Under the pieces are notes generated by a model that saw only the letters and a program-made list of their open reading frames with translations, was not told where the DNA came from and did no database searches. From Mangrovibacterium sp047972415 (GTDB lineage: Bacteria; Bacteroidota; Bacteroidia; Bacteroidales; Prolixibacteraceae), in the NCBI GenBank assembly GCA_047972415.1, contig JBKEAN010000270.1:1-20521 (forward strand): a stretch of DNA of 20,521 nt, read 5' to 3'. Shown here piece after piece: positions 6,887 to 15,385 of the stretch; position 1 is the first letter of the stretch, and each line of letters starts with the position of its first letter. The position numbers and the translations under genes were made by a program.

Positions 6887-9424
6887 TTATAGCCAACGAA
6901 GAAACTTGAAGTCTTGGCGGTTAGGTAATTCCGGATTTTTTGGATACGCACGTAGCCCGTAACTGTACGAACCCGGATTCATCAGTTCAATATTGAGTTC
7001 GAAAACAGTACCGGCCTCGTCACTCGAAACGGCGTTGAACTGAAGTGCTTGTACCAGCTCCATTTGTCCGTTTACATTCGGGGTCGTAATTACCATTTCC
7101 AGGCCTACATCTTTGGGCGAGAGGCCATGCAGGTTCAGCACCACTTTGGCCGGGTAGCTTTCTCCTATTTTCAGGGTATTGGTAATACCGTCCGAAATCT
7201 GGATGTCGGCCACTTCAATTGAAGGCCATACTTTGGCCACTTTTTCTTTCCATGCAGCCAGCTCTTTCGCTTTTTTGTAGTCGGCAGCAATCAGGTCGGC
7301 ATAGCGGCTGGCCTGTGGGGTATAAAAGCGGTCGGTGTAGTCGCGTATCATGCGCGTTGTGGTGAAGTTTGGAGCCACTTGGGCAATGGTATTTTTCATC
7401 CAGCCTACCCACTCTTCCGAGTAGTCTTTTTCGTTGCGGTTATAGTAGGTCGGAACAATTTCGTCTTCGAAAATATCATAAATTGTTTCGGCATCCAGCT
7501 CATCCTGCAAGTCTTGCACATCGTAGGTGCGTTCCAGGGGGAGGGCCCAACCGGCATTTTCTTTGTAGCCTTCCACCCACCACCCGTCGAGGACAGAGAA
7601 GTGCATGGTGCCGTTCATTACCCCTTTTTCGCCACTGGTTCCGGATGCTTCGAGCGGGCGGGTTGGCGTGTTCAGCCAAATATCGACCCCTTGCAGCAGT
7701 GTTTTAGCCAGGTTGATGTCGTAGTTCTGTACAAATAGAATTTTACCCAAAAACTCCGGACGCTTCGAAATCTCGACAATGTATTTAATCAAATCCTGCC
7801 CGGCTTTATCCGCCGGGTGGGCTTTACCTGCAAAAATAAACTGTACCGGGCGGTCGGGGTCGTTTACAATTTTTGACAGGCGCTCGAGGTTACGGAACAA
7901 CAAGTGCGCACGTTTGTAAGTTGCAAAACGACGGGCAAAGCCGATGGTAAGTGCGTTCGGGTTGAGGGTATTGAGAACTTCCGAAATTAATTTGGGATTT
8001 TCGTGGCGTTTAATCCAGGTGTCGGTAAAACGTGCTTTGATGTAGTCAATCATCTTCAGCTTCAAGCCCAATTTCAATTTCCAGATTTCCTGATCGGGCA
8101 CTTTGTAAATTTTGTCCCAGTTATCAAAATCGAGCTGGTTTTCAACAAAATCGGCACCGAAATATTTAAGGTGAAGTTTTTTCCATTCTTTGGCAGTCCA
8201 GGTTGGGTAGTGTACCCCGTTGGTTACATAACCAATGGCCAGCTCTTCGGGCAAATAACCATCATAAAGGTGTTTCAGAATATCTTTCGATACTTCGCCG
8301 TGCAACCAGCTTACCCCGTTTATGCCTTGCGACATGTTGCAGGCCAGGTAGCTCATGTTGAAATGCTCTTCGCGAGCATTCGATTTTCCCAGCATCAGGA
8401 ATTCGTCCCAGCTCAGGCCGAGTTTTTCAGCATAAAAGGCCATGTACCCACGGAATAAATCCTGGTGAAACGAGTCGTGTCCGGCCGGGACCGGAGTGTG
8501 CGTCGTAAACAAGGTTGATGCGCGTACAACCTCTTTCGCTTGATTGAACGTGAGCGACTTTTCGCCCATGAAATCTTTGATGCGTTCCAGTCCAATCATA
8601 GCGGCGTGGCCTTCGTTGCAGTGGTAAACCTGCGATTCGTAGCCCAGCTTGCGTAAAGCGCGGATACCTCCCAGGCCCAGCAGCATTTCTTGTTTCAGGC
8701 GGTTTTCGTTGTCGCCTCCATACAGGTGGTGGGTTACAGCGCGGTCGTCGTCGCGGTTTCCGTCAAAGTCGGCATCGAGCAGGTACAGGCTGATGCTCCC
8801 CACTTTGGTTTCCCAAACGCGGGCAACCAGGTTCCGGCCAGGGTATTCCACTTCAACCCGTATCCAGTTGCCGTTGGCATCAAGTGCAGGCTGAACCGGA
8901 ACCTTGTTAAACTGCTGCGCATCGTAGTTGGCCATTTGCTCGCCATAAATGGAGATGGTTTGCTTAAAATAGCCGTAGCGGTACAACAAGCCTACTGCCA
9001 CCAGGTTAACTTTGGAGTCGCTGGCTTCTTTCAGGTAGTCGCCGGCCAAAATACCCAGGCCTCCCGAGAAAATTTTCAAACTATCGTGAAGGCCGTATTC
9101 CATACTGAAATAGGCAATTTGGGGAGCCGGCAAGGCTGTGCGTTCCTGAATATAGCGAGATAAGCGCTCGGCGACAGCATTCATTTTTGTTACAAATTGG
9201 GTGTCGTCTTCCAGCTCAAGGAAACGCTGGTAGCTTACTTTGTCCAATAAGTCGATTGGATTGTGAGCGGTTTCTTCCCATATTTCGGGATCGATCGACT
9301 CAAATAATTCTCGGGCATCCGTATTCCAGGCCCACCATAAATTTTTGCTCAACTCTTTCAGAGGAGCTAACTTCCCGGGAATGTTTGATTCGACAAACAG
9401 TTTCTTCCAATTAGGTACTTCCAC
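6887..9424 (-). CDS. glgP: Alpha-glucan (glycogen) phosphorylase, GT35, divergent short type
   Basis: This enzyme cleaves alpha-1,4-glucan with phosphate to give glucose-1-phosphate, in the cytosol. It has 845 residues. The N-terminal part (about 1-115, KNLWWAWNTDARELF) looks like the DUF3417 domain found in the divergent GlgP branch, followed by the catalytic region starting at IAYFSMEYGLHDSLKIFSGG. The PLP lysine is Lys600 in EASGTSGEKGVMNG, and the phosphate-site region FARRFATYKRAHL (496-508) and FAGKAHPADK (531-540) are intact. The start must be GTG at 9422-9424, because an in-frame TAA lies 15 nt upstream and no ATG precedes the conserved N-terminus. It is the last gene of the cluster, 146 nt after the GH57 gene and followed by a strong terminator. 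A hairpin in that gap may tune its expression. Confidence 0.93.
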   Translation of the reverse strand: MEVPNWKKLFVESNIPGKLAPLKELSKNLWWAWNTDARELFESIDPEIWEETAHNPIDLLDKVSYQRFLELEDDTQFVTKMNAVAERLSRYIQERTALPAPQIAYFSMEYGLHDSLKIFSGGLGILAGDYLKEASDSKVNLVAVGLLYRYGYFKQTISIYGEQMANYDAQQFNKVPVQPALDANGNWIRVEVEYPGRNLVARVWETKVGSISLYLLDADFDGNRDDDRAVTHHLYGGDNENRLKQEMLLGLGGIRALRKLGYESQVYHCNEGHAAMIGLERIKDFMGEKSLTFNQAKEVVRASTLFTTHTPVPAGHDSFHQDLFRGYMAFYAEKLGLSWDEFLMLGKSNAREEHFNMSYLACNMSQGINGVSWLHGEVSKDILKHLYDGYLPEELAIGYVTNGVHYPTWTAKEWKKLHLKYFGADFVENQLDFDNWDKIYKVPDQEIWKLKLGLKLKMIDYIKARFTDTWIKRHENPKLISEVLNTLNPNALTIGFARRFATYKRAHLLFRNLERLSKIVNDPDRPVQFIFAGKAHPADKAGQDLIKYIVEISKRPEFLGKILFVQNYDINLAKTLLQGVDIWLNTPTRPLEASGTSGEKGVMNGTMHFSVLDGWWVEGYKENAGWALPLERTYDVQDLQDELDAETIYDIFEDEIVPTYYNRNEKDYSEEWVGWMKNTIAQVAPNFTTTRMIRDYTDRFYTPQASRYADLIAADYKKAKELAAWKEKVAKVWPSIEVADIQISDGITNTLKIGESYPAKVVLNLHGLSPKDVGLEMVITTPNVNGQMELVQALQFNAVSSDEAGTVFELNIELMNPGSYSYGLRAYPKNPELPNRQDFKFLRWL

Positions 9425-9522
9425 AACAGTTGTTTTTTAGATCAATGAATCAGTATCTTTTCGCATCCCTTTTGTGAATTGTACAATTTCATATTGATAC
9501 AGATCATCAGGGATATTTTAGC

Positions 9523-9549
9523 CCTTCCGTTCATCTGGCGAGCGGAAGG
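9523..9549 (-). repeat. Stable hairpin between the GH57 and phosphorylase genes
   Basis: A 10-bp stem with one G-T wobble, CCTTCCGTTC (9523-9532) and GAGCGGAAGG (9540-9549), encloses a 7-nt loop. It starts 22 nt after the GH57 stop on the minus strand. The sequence after it (GCTAAAATAT) is A/T-rich but lacks a T-run, so a partial terminator or an mRNA-stabilising stem that sets the phosphorylase level is more likely than a full stop. This role is inference. Confidence 0.6.
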
Positions 9550-9570
9550 ACAAAGGTTTGGCCACAGGCC

Positions 9571-10944
9571 TTAATTCTTTTTGGTTGATTTAGTTGCGGT
9601 TTTGACAGCTTTTGCCTGACCTTTTTTTTCGGCTTTGGGCTGCTGCGGCTTTTTGCCGATTTGCAGGTTTAAAAGTTCAAGTTCGTATTTTCGTAGCTTT
9701 TCTTCTTTTTCAGCCAACAGTTCATTCAATGTCGCAATTTCTTTTTCAACCTTGCTTTCAGGAACAAAGCTATTCAGTCGGAGTTCAAAATCGCTGAGTA
9801 CATTCATATAATTAATGAAAGCTTCATATGGGCTTTCGAATGGGTTGTATTTTAGTTGGCTGGCAGCAGAGCTGAAGAAGCGGGTGTTCATAAAGTAAAA
9901 ATGGTCGCAAACCTGCAGGTAGTCCCAGTCCTTTTTAAGGTTTTTGTCGTCCACTTGTTTTACCCGGCTTTCGAGTTTGTAAAGTTTGTTAAATGCTTCC
10001 TGCTGAAGCTCGTTCCCCAACCAAATCGACAGGTCGCGTTCTTCGTTCGACCACGAAATGGGGTGCGAAACGGTGACTGCCGACACGGGTTGCAGCATGG
10101 CCGCAGCTTCTGAAGGGAAGGCAAATTTAAGGTTCTTTTGTTTGGCTACCGCAGCAGGTAACGACTCCAGAAAACTAAAAATACCGGTTGACTTGGGTTG
10201 GAAGCCTCCAAATACATCGTAATCCAGAAAGATGTTGAATACTTCATCTTTTGTATTGGTATTCAGCCATTTCAAGTATTTATCCGCAGTTAGCGGGTAT
10301 TCGCTCCAGGCTTGGTTGCCGAAACGGAACGAGAGATCGTCGCTAAGGGGAAAATTGCGCATAAGCAGTTTTACACGTGGGTTGGCCGCGCTGCAATACA
10401 AGTAGTTGGGTGATTTCCATCCCAAAACATGTTTTGCACCTTCGGTAAGAACGGTGTTGTAGCCCATTTCGGCAGCCATCAGGCTAATGTCGTCCGAGTA
10501 AATTTTTTCGGAATTGGCTAAAACTGTTGGGCGTTTGCCAAAAAGTTCCTCCATCAGGGCTGCGTGCCGTTCTACTTGTTGTTTAAACAAGTCGGGGTTT
10601 TTGAGGGCAACCAGCGACTGCGAATAAGGTCCGGCGGTAAATTCAACCTGCCCGGTTTTTGCCAATTCGATGAACGAGTCGAGCACTTCGGGAGCATACA
10701 ACTCGAATTGCTCAAGTGCTGTTCCGGAAATACTGAAACTGACTTTAAAAGTATCCTTGTACTTTTTTATCAGGCTCATAATAATTTTGTTGGCCGGCAA
10801 GTAGCTTTGGTCGGCCGCTTTACGCATAATGGTTTCGTTCGAGTAGTCGTCGTAGTAATAGTGGTCGTTGCCAATATCAAAAAAACGGTATCTGCGGAAA
10901 CGGAAGGGTTGGTGAACCTGAAAGTTTAAACATATGGCTCTCAT
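9571..10944 (-). CDS. GH57 family alpha-glucan hydrolase/transferase (alpha-amylase-like)
   Basis: This is a retaining glycoside hydrolase family 57 protein, 457 residues, likely acting on intracellular alpha-glucan as an amylase or 4-alpha-glucanotransferase. Motif I is HQP (11-13), motif II GQVEFT (98-103), motif III ANSEKIYSDD with the probable nucleophile Glu146, motif IV LDYDVFGGFQ with the probable acid/base Asp241, and motif V SWSNEERDLSIWLGN with Asp304. Motif IV departs from the DYETFGEHQ form I recall for many relatives. After the catalytic domain there is a probable coiled coil (about 397-428, rich in E, K and L) and a Lys/Ala/Thr-rich basic tail (431-457). No signal peptide is seen. 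The gene lies 12 nt after the GT4 gene, a pairing common in Bacteroidota glycogen clusters. The exact reaction is not settled. Confidence 0.9.
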   Translation of the reverse strand: MRAICLNFQVHQPFRFRRYRFFDIGNDHYYYDDYSNETIMRKAADQSYLPANKIIMSLIKKYKDTFKVSFSISGTALEQFELYAPEVLDSFIELAKTGQVEFTAGPYSQSLVALKNPDLFKQQVERHAALMEELFGKRPTVLANSEKIYSDDISLMAAEMGYNTVLTEGAKHVLGWKSPNYLYCSAANPRVKLLMRNFPLSDDLSFRFGNQAWSEYPLTADKYLKWLNTNTKDEVFNIFLDYDVFGGFQPKSTGIFSFLESLPAAVAKQKNLKFAFPSEAAAMLQPVSAVTVSHPISWSNEERDLSIWLGNELQQEAFNKLYKLESRVKQVDDKNLKKDWDYLQVCDHFYFMNTRFFSSAASQLKYNPFESPYEAFINYMNVLSDFELRLNSFVPESKVEKEIATLNELLAEKEEKLRKYELELLNLQIGKKPQQPKAEKKGQAKAVKTATKSTKKN

Positions 10945-10956
10945 AGAATATTGATT

Positions 10957-12249
10957 TTACTGATTTTTTATTGCTTTTAAATACACGTCGCGAACATTGC
11001 TGGCCGAGTTTTTCCATTGCAGGCTGTCCACTTCTTCTTTACCCAGTTTTTGGAACATGTTCCAAAGGGCGGGGTAATTGAGCATACCGTAAATGGCATC
11101 GGCCATGGCGTGGGTATCCCAGTAGTCGATTTTAACCGCATAATTCAATATTTCGGCTACACCGGATTGGTGCGAAATAATAACCGGTACATTGGTTTGC
11201 ATGGCCTCGAGGGGAACAATACCGAAAGGCTCCGATACGGATGGCATTACAAACACATCGCTCATGCGGAACATGTCGAATACGTCGTCGCCTTTCAAAA
11301 AGCCGGTAAAGTGGAAGCGATCGCTCATTTTGAGGGCGGCGGCCCGTTTCACCATTGCATTCATCATATCGCCGCTGCCAGCCATTACAAAGCGGACATT
11401 GTTCATCTTTTTCAGTACCAGGTAGGCCGCTTCCAGAAAGTACTCGGGGCCTTTTTGCATGGTAATACGTCCCAGGAATGTGACAATCTTTTCGTTAACG
11501 CCTTTTTTCAACCTTATTTTTTCTTCGGCGCTAACCGGCTCAACAGCATTGTACACAGTGGTTACTTTGTCGGGGTTGATGCCGTAGCGTTCAATAACAA
11601 TTTTCCGGGTTAAATTGGAAACCGTGATAATTTGGTCGGCGATATCCATGCCGCGTTTTTCAATTTCGAATACCTGCGGGTTCACGCTGCCGCCGCTGCG
11701 GTCGAAATCGGTGGCATGTACGTGAATAACCAACGGTTTCCCGCTGATTTCTTTAGCCGCAATCCCAGCCGGATAGGCCAACCAGTCGTGTGCATGTATC
11801 AGGTCGAAGTCGTTGTCGCGGGCAATGACCTCTGCAACGAGCGAGTATTTATAAATTTCGTGGAGTAGGTTTTTATCGTATTTTCCCGAAAACTCAAGCT
11901 TTCCTTCTTCATTAGTCTCAATAAAGCGGGTTGATTCCTGGTAGCTTTTGCTGCTCATTTTCCAGAATTCTTCCGGATCAACATAAGGTACCATGCCCGA
12001 TTCTACTTCGTAGTAGTCAATTTTTTTCTGAATATCTTCAAACAGGATTTTCTTTCGGGTGAGCGACACGGTGTTGGCTCCAATAAGATCCATGCTTGAT
12101 TGATCTTCATCGCCATAGGCTTTCGGAACGACAAACAACACTTCGACGTCTTTGAATTCGGCCAAGCCTTTTGTGAGCCCATAACAGGCCGTACCTAAGC
12201 CTCCCGAAATATGCGGGGGAAATTCCCAACCAAACATTAACACTTTCAT
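10957..12249 (-). CDS. GT4-family glycosyltransferase, glycogen-synthase-like
   Basis: This retaining GT-B glycosyltransferase probably extends alpha-1,4-glucan from a nucleotide-glucose donor. It has 430 residues. The N-terminal MKVLMFGWEFPPHISGGLGT carries the synthase-type Gly loop (16-19), IHAHDWLA (151-158) is the conserved acceptor-domain segment, GRITMQKGPEYFLEA (260-274) starts the donor domain, and SEPFGIVPLEAM contains the E-x7-E pair Glu340 and Glu348. It is smaller than GT5 GlgA (about 480 residues) and has the GT4 layout. It sits between the debranching and GH57 genes, which suits a glycogen elongation role. The donor (UDP- or ADP-glucose) cannot be read from the sequence. A different alpha-glucan, or maltose-1-phosphate formation as in GlgM, is an alternative. 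Confidence 0.88.
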   Translation of the reverse strand: MKVLMFGWEFPPHISGGLGTACYGLTKGLAEFKDVEVLFVVPKAYGDEDQSSMDLIGANTVSLTRKKILFEDIQKKIDYYEVESGMVPYVDPEEFWKMSSKSYQESTRFIETNEEGKLEFSGKYDKNLLHEIYKYSLVAEVIARDNDFDLIHAHDWLAYPAGIAAKEISGKPLVIHVHATDFDRSGGSVNPQVFEIEKRGMDIADQIITVSNLTRKIVIERYGINPDKVTTVYNAVEPVSAEEKIRLKKGVNEKIVTFLGRITMQKGPEYFLEAAYLVLKKMNNVRFVMAGSGDMMNAMVKRAAALKMSDRFHFTGFLKGDDVFDMFRMSDVFVMPSVSEPFGIVPLEAMQTNVPVIISHQSGVAEILNYAVKIDYWDTHAMADAIYGMLNYPALWNMFQKLGKEEVDSLQWKNSASNVRDVYLKAIKNQ

Positions 12250-12281
12250 AAGTTAGTAGTGATAAAAAGATTAAACCAAAT

Positions 12282-14243
12282 TTATTCGTCGAAATCAACC
12301 AGGAGCCTGAAAATGCGCAGAACAGCAGCAACGCTCCATGCCTGGGAAATAGCCCCTTTGGCGACGTGTGGCGGGTTACCGTTGTACATTTCAGACAGGC
12401 TTCCGATACAATGTTCGGTCATTTCACTTTCAAAATCCTCGATCATGCGTATGGCAACGTGTTCTCCGCCTCGTTTGTGGACGCGCAGATAGGCTTCGGC
12501 AAAGAATTGGCTTAGCCATGGCCATACAGTTCCTTGGTGGATTGCTTTTTCGCGTTCAGCGACATTTCCTTCTAAAACGCCTTGGTAATTAGGGTTTTCG
12601 GGGCTTAGTGTCCGTAGTCCGCGAGGTGTTAACAGTTGGCGTTTAACTAAACTGAGAACGGCTTTTTGTTTTTCGCGGTTGAGTGGCGAGTAATCCATGG
12701 CAGCTGCAATCACCATATTAGGCCGAATGGTCCAGTCTTTGCTCGTCTCGCTGACCGAGTCGGCCAGATAGCCATGCGCATCGTCCCAAAACAGGTCGTT
12801 GAATGATTTGGCAATCACCAAAGGCAAGTTCTCCCAATCGGCGATAAAAGCTTTGTCTCTCGCCACTTCTGCCAATTCCAAGGCCAGGCTCACGGCATTG
12901 TACCAAAGCGCATTTACTTCAACGGCATATTTCAGGCGAGGTACAACAGCTTTGCCATTGAGCATCGAATCCATCCAGGTGAGTGGGACTTCCTGATAAT
13001 CGGAACCTATTAAGCCGTTGCTGCTCATGCCAATGCCATAATCGGTTCCATTGCGGTAGGCATTTAATATTTCTTTTAAAGCCGGGCCATAATCGGCCCA
13101 AATGGAACGAGCACTTTTTTTATCGTGAATAAGTAATTGCTGAAGCGACCAAAACAGCCAAAGCGAAGTGTCGATGGCAGCGTAACCCGACTCGGGTTTG
13201 CCGAACACCTTGGGGAATAACCCGTTTTTTAATCCGGAAAGCTGTGTTTTGATAGTCAGCTCGAATGTTTCGGTATCATTCTGAGCAAGTGTCAACCCAG
13301 GAAGGGCAACAAAGGTCTGTCGTGTTAGCCCTTCGTACCAGGGGAAGCCGGCAATAATATCGACCTGATTGCCCTTGCGGAAAATAAATTGCTGGGCCGA
13401 GTTCTTCAAACAGTTCAGGAATGAGTTGCGAGGTACCCGTTTGCCGGTTTCCCGGGTAAACTTGGCTTTCAACCCGGCCGGACTGGTTTCGACGGTTGAG
13501 GCAGAGAAGATAATGCTTTCGCCTTTCTCTATCGGAACTTCGAAATAACCAGGTACATATAAATCTTCGGTGTATTCAAACCCACGTTCTTTTTCTTTCG
13601 AGTATTCGATGTCGTTGTACCAGTGCGGGACGGGTACAAATTCGGCTTTTTTCGAGAATTGCAGGTGCAGGAAGGGATACCCTTGGTACAGCTGTATTTT
13701 GATACCGTTGGTAATGGGTTGGTATTTGGTATTGGCATCCATGTTGGCTTTGCTGAGCTGATGGATACTTCGGAAAGCTAAAAAGGGCTTAAACCGAAGG
13801 GTTGTGGGCGAGTTTGCTTCAACCAGGGTATAGCGTACCAACGACTGTTCTTCGTTTTCGGCCAGCAAGCGTTCCTTGGTTAGCACCACACCGCCAACGC
13901 GCCAAGTGGTTTTGGGAACCAAATCGGCATCATAGTCACGAATGTACTTGTGCCCTTTGGGCTCGTAATGTTCACCTTTATATTGATGAATCCCGAGGTT
14001 GAACTCGGCACCATGTTGGATTACTGTTTCGTCGAGCGAACTTAACAGCACGTGTTTGTCGCCATCCATACCTGGGACGGGACTTATAAGCAACCCGTGG
14101 TATTTGCGGGTGTTGCAGCCCGAGATGGTGGTGCTGATGTACGAACCTGCCCGGTTGGAACGAAGGACTTCTCTGGTTAGTGAATATTCCAGATTGACCA
14201 AATTGGTTTTGTCAAATTTCAGATAGCTCATATTCTCAGACAT
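12282..14243 (-). CDS. Glycogen debranching enzyme, amylo-alpha-1,6-glucosidase (GH133)
   Basis: This enzyme hydrolyses alpha-1,6 branch glucose units of glycogen. It has 653 residues, with an N-terminal GDE_N-like beta domain (about 15-245, starting with the family segment GSYISTTISGCNTRKYHGLL) and a C-terminal (alpha/alpha)6 GDE_C domain (about 285-645). Likely catalytic residues are Asp425 in TWMDSML and Glu618 in SLSEMYNG, by analogy with eukaryotic debranching enzyme; both are present, as is the HQGTVWPWL motif (569-577). The segment usually written GRDT in relatives reads TRQTF here, with Gln309 (13317-13319) in place of Asp. No 4-alpha-glucanotransferase domain is fused, so that activity may come from another protein such as GH57. 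Two Met codons (1 and 5) could start it; the first is given. Confidence 0.92.
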   Translation of the reverse strand: MSENMSYLKFDKTNLVNLEYSLTREVLRSNRAGSYISTTISGCNTRKYHGLLISPVPGMDGDKHVLLSSLDETVIQHGAEFNLGIHQYKGEHYEPKGHKYIRDYDADLVPKTTWRVGGVVLTKERLLAENEEQSLVRYTLVEANSPTTLRFKPFLAFRSIHQLSKANMDANTKYQPITNGIKIQLYQGYPFLHLQFSKKAEFVPVPHWYNDIEYSKEKERGFEYTEDLYVPGYFEVPIEKGESIIFSASTVETSPAGLKAKFTRETGKRVPRNSFLNCLKNSAQQFIFRKGNQVDIIAGFPWYEGLTRQTFVALPGLTLAQNDTETFELTIKTQLSGLKNGLFPKVFGKPESGYAAIDTSLWLFWSLQQLLIHDKKSARSIWADYGPALKEILNAYRNGTDYGIGMSSNGLIGSDYQEVPLTWMDSMLNGKAVVPRLKYAVEVNALWYNAVSLALELAEVARDKAFIADWENLPLVIAKSFNDLFWDDAHGYLADSVSETSKDWTIRPNMVIAAAMDYSPLNREKQKAVLSLVKRQLLTPRGLRTLSPENPNYQGVLEGNVAEREKAIHQGTVWPWLSQFFAEAYLRVHKRGGEHVAIRMIEDFESEMTEHCIGSLSEMYNGNPPHVAKGAISQAWSVAAVLRIFRLLVDFDE

Positions 14244-14307
14244 TAGGCCTAAAAAGGTTTATCGGCTTTTTATATTTGTTAGTTACTGGAAATGATGGAA
14301 TGTGCTG

Positions 14308-14315
14308 CAAACTTA
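14308..14315 (-). promoter_or_regulatory. Candidate internal -7 box upstream of the debranching gene
   Basis: TAAGTTTG on the minus strand (CAAACTTA on plus) fits TAnnTTTG and lies 64 nt upstream of the debranching start, in the 96-nt gap after the GSCFA gene. No good -33 TTG is seen at 19-21 nt. It may drive a shorter transcript without glgB and the GSCFA gene. Confidence 0.35.
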
Positions 14316-14339
14316 CTGAAACAATTGAAACGCGGGATT

Positions 14340-15347
14340 TCAGAAAATTTCACATCCGTTCATTTCATTTTTAAAGTGTTCGGTTTCGTGTTGAAAGTTA
14401 AGATAAGGGAAACAGAATGTTAAGTCTCTCAGTTTATTTAAATTTTGGTTTAAAAAATTAACATACGCCGGGCTGTCTCTCCGCAAAGGACGATGTTGCA
14501 TGGCTTTGCTTATTTTTTCAATATCGCTCATCAGGTTTAGGGCTTCGGAACTGATATAATGTTGCCTGAATTTCGACCAAATGTGTTCCACTGCAACTGG
14601 CGACAAATGCACCAAATCGGCGGCATAGAAGCGATAGTCGCGTAATTCGTCCATCACAATTTCGTAGGCCGGGAAATAATCGCAACGCTCCGTTCCAAAC
14701 TCACTAACCAATTGATCAACGGCTAGCAGTAATCCCGATTTACTGAGTTGGTTGCCATTGGCACCGTCTTTTAGATGGCGGATTGGGCTCACCGAAAACA
14801 GGACTTTCAAGTTTGGGTTAAATTTCCATAAAGTGCTTAACAATTCTTTAAAGTCGTCAATAATACGGTTCGAACTGAGCCGGTACCGGGTAAATGCTGA
14901 TGCCTGAAATTTGTGGCAATTAGCCACAATTTGCCTGGTTTGGCGGTGTTCGAATACCCACGCGGTGCCCAGCGTAATCACTAAATAACCGGCTTCGGAT
15001 AAAAATTGGTGCCCTTCGGCAACTTGCCGGTTCATTCCGCTCAGGGCATCGGCCCGGTTTGAAGCCGAATAACGGCCATGAAAATCGAAACTTCCCCAAT
15101 AGCCGTCTTGTTTAAATAAATCGTCTTCGGTATAGTTCTTTGCAGCCATCAGGCGGCGCAAACTAGCCGATACCGACAGCGGGTTATACACGATCCCAAA
15201 GGGGTTGATGCAGGTTTGAAACTTTAACCCTTGCATAATTTCACCAATGTTTTCGGTAAAACACGAACCGATAAACAGCACCTTGTCGGAATAGTCCAAC
15301 TGCCATTTAGATCCTGTTAACTCAACTTCGGTGTAATATTGTTTCAT
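14340..15347 (-). CDS. GSCFA-domain protein (SGNH-hydrolase-like)
   Basis: This protein has 335 residues and is recognised by FIGSCFTENIG (25-35), which gives the GSCFA family its name, with NPFGIVYNP (48-56) after it. The Ser of GSCF is the likely nucleophile of an SGNH/GDSL-type esterase fold, and DLVHLSP near residue 240 may carry the catalytic His. The family has no well-defined reaction that I know of; proposed roles involve acyl-ester hydrolysis. No signal peptide is visible, so it is probably cytosolic. It is the second gene of the glycogen cluster, 37 nt after glgB and 96 nt before the debranching gene, which suggests a link with glycogen or a shared promoter only. Its function in this context is unknown. 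Confidence 0.85.
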   Translation of the reverse strand: MKQYYTEVELTGSKWQLDYSDKVLFIGSCFTENIGEIMQGLKFQTCINPFGIVYNPLSVSASLRRLMAAKNYTEDDLFKQDGYWGSFDFHGRYSASNRADALSGMNRQVAEGHQFLSEAGYLVITLGTAWVFEHRQTRQIVANCHKFQASAFTRYRLSSNRIIDDFKELLSTLWKFNPNLKVLFSVSPIRHLKDGANGNQLSKSGLLLAVDQLVSEFGTERCDYFPAYEIVMDELRDYRFYAADLVHLSPVAVEHIWSKFRQHYISSEALNLMSDIEKISKAMQHRPLRRDSPAYVNFLNQNLNKLRDLTFCFPYLNFQHETEHFKNEMNGCEIF

Positions 15348-15385
15348 ATTGCAGTGTGCCTGGCACGGGTTATTGTTTGATTTTT

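Noticed and set aside
6748..6951. 67-codon minus-strand open frame at the end of the phosphorylase gene
   Set aside because: It overlaps the end of the phosphorylase frame and runs through the strong terminator; no motif supports it.
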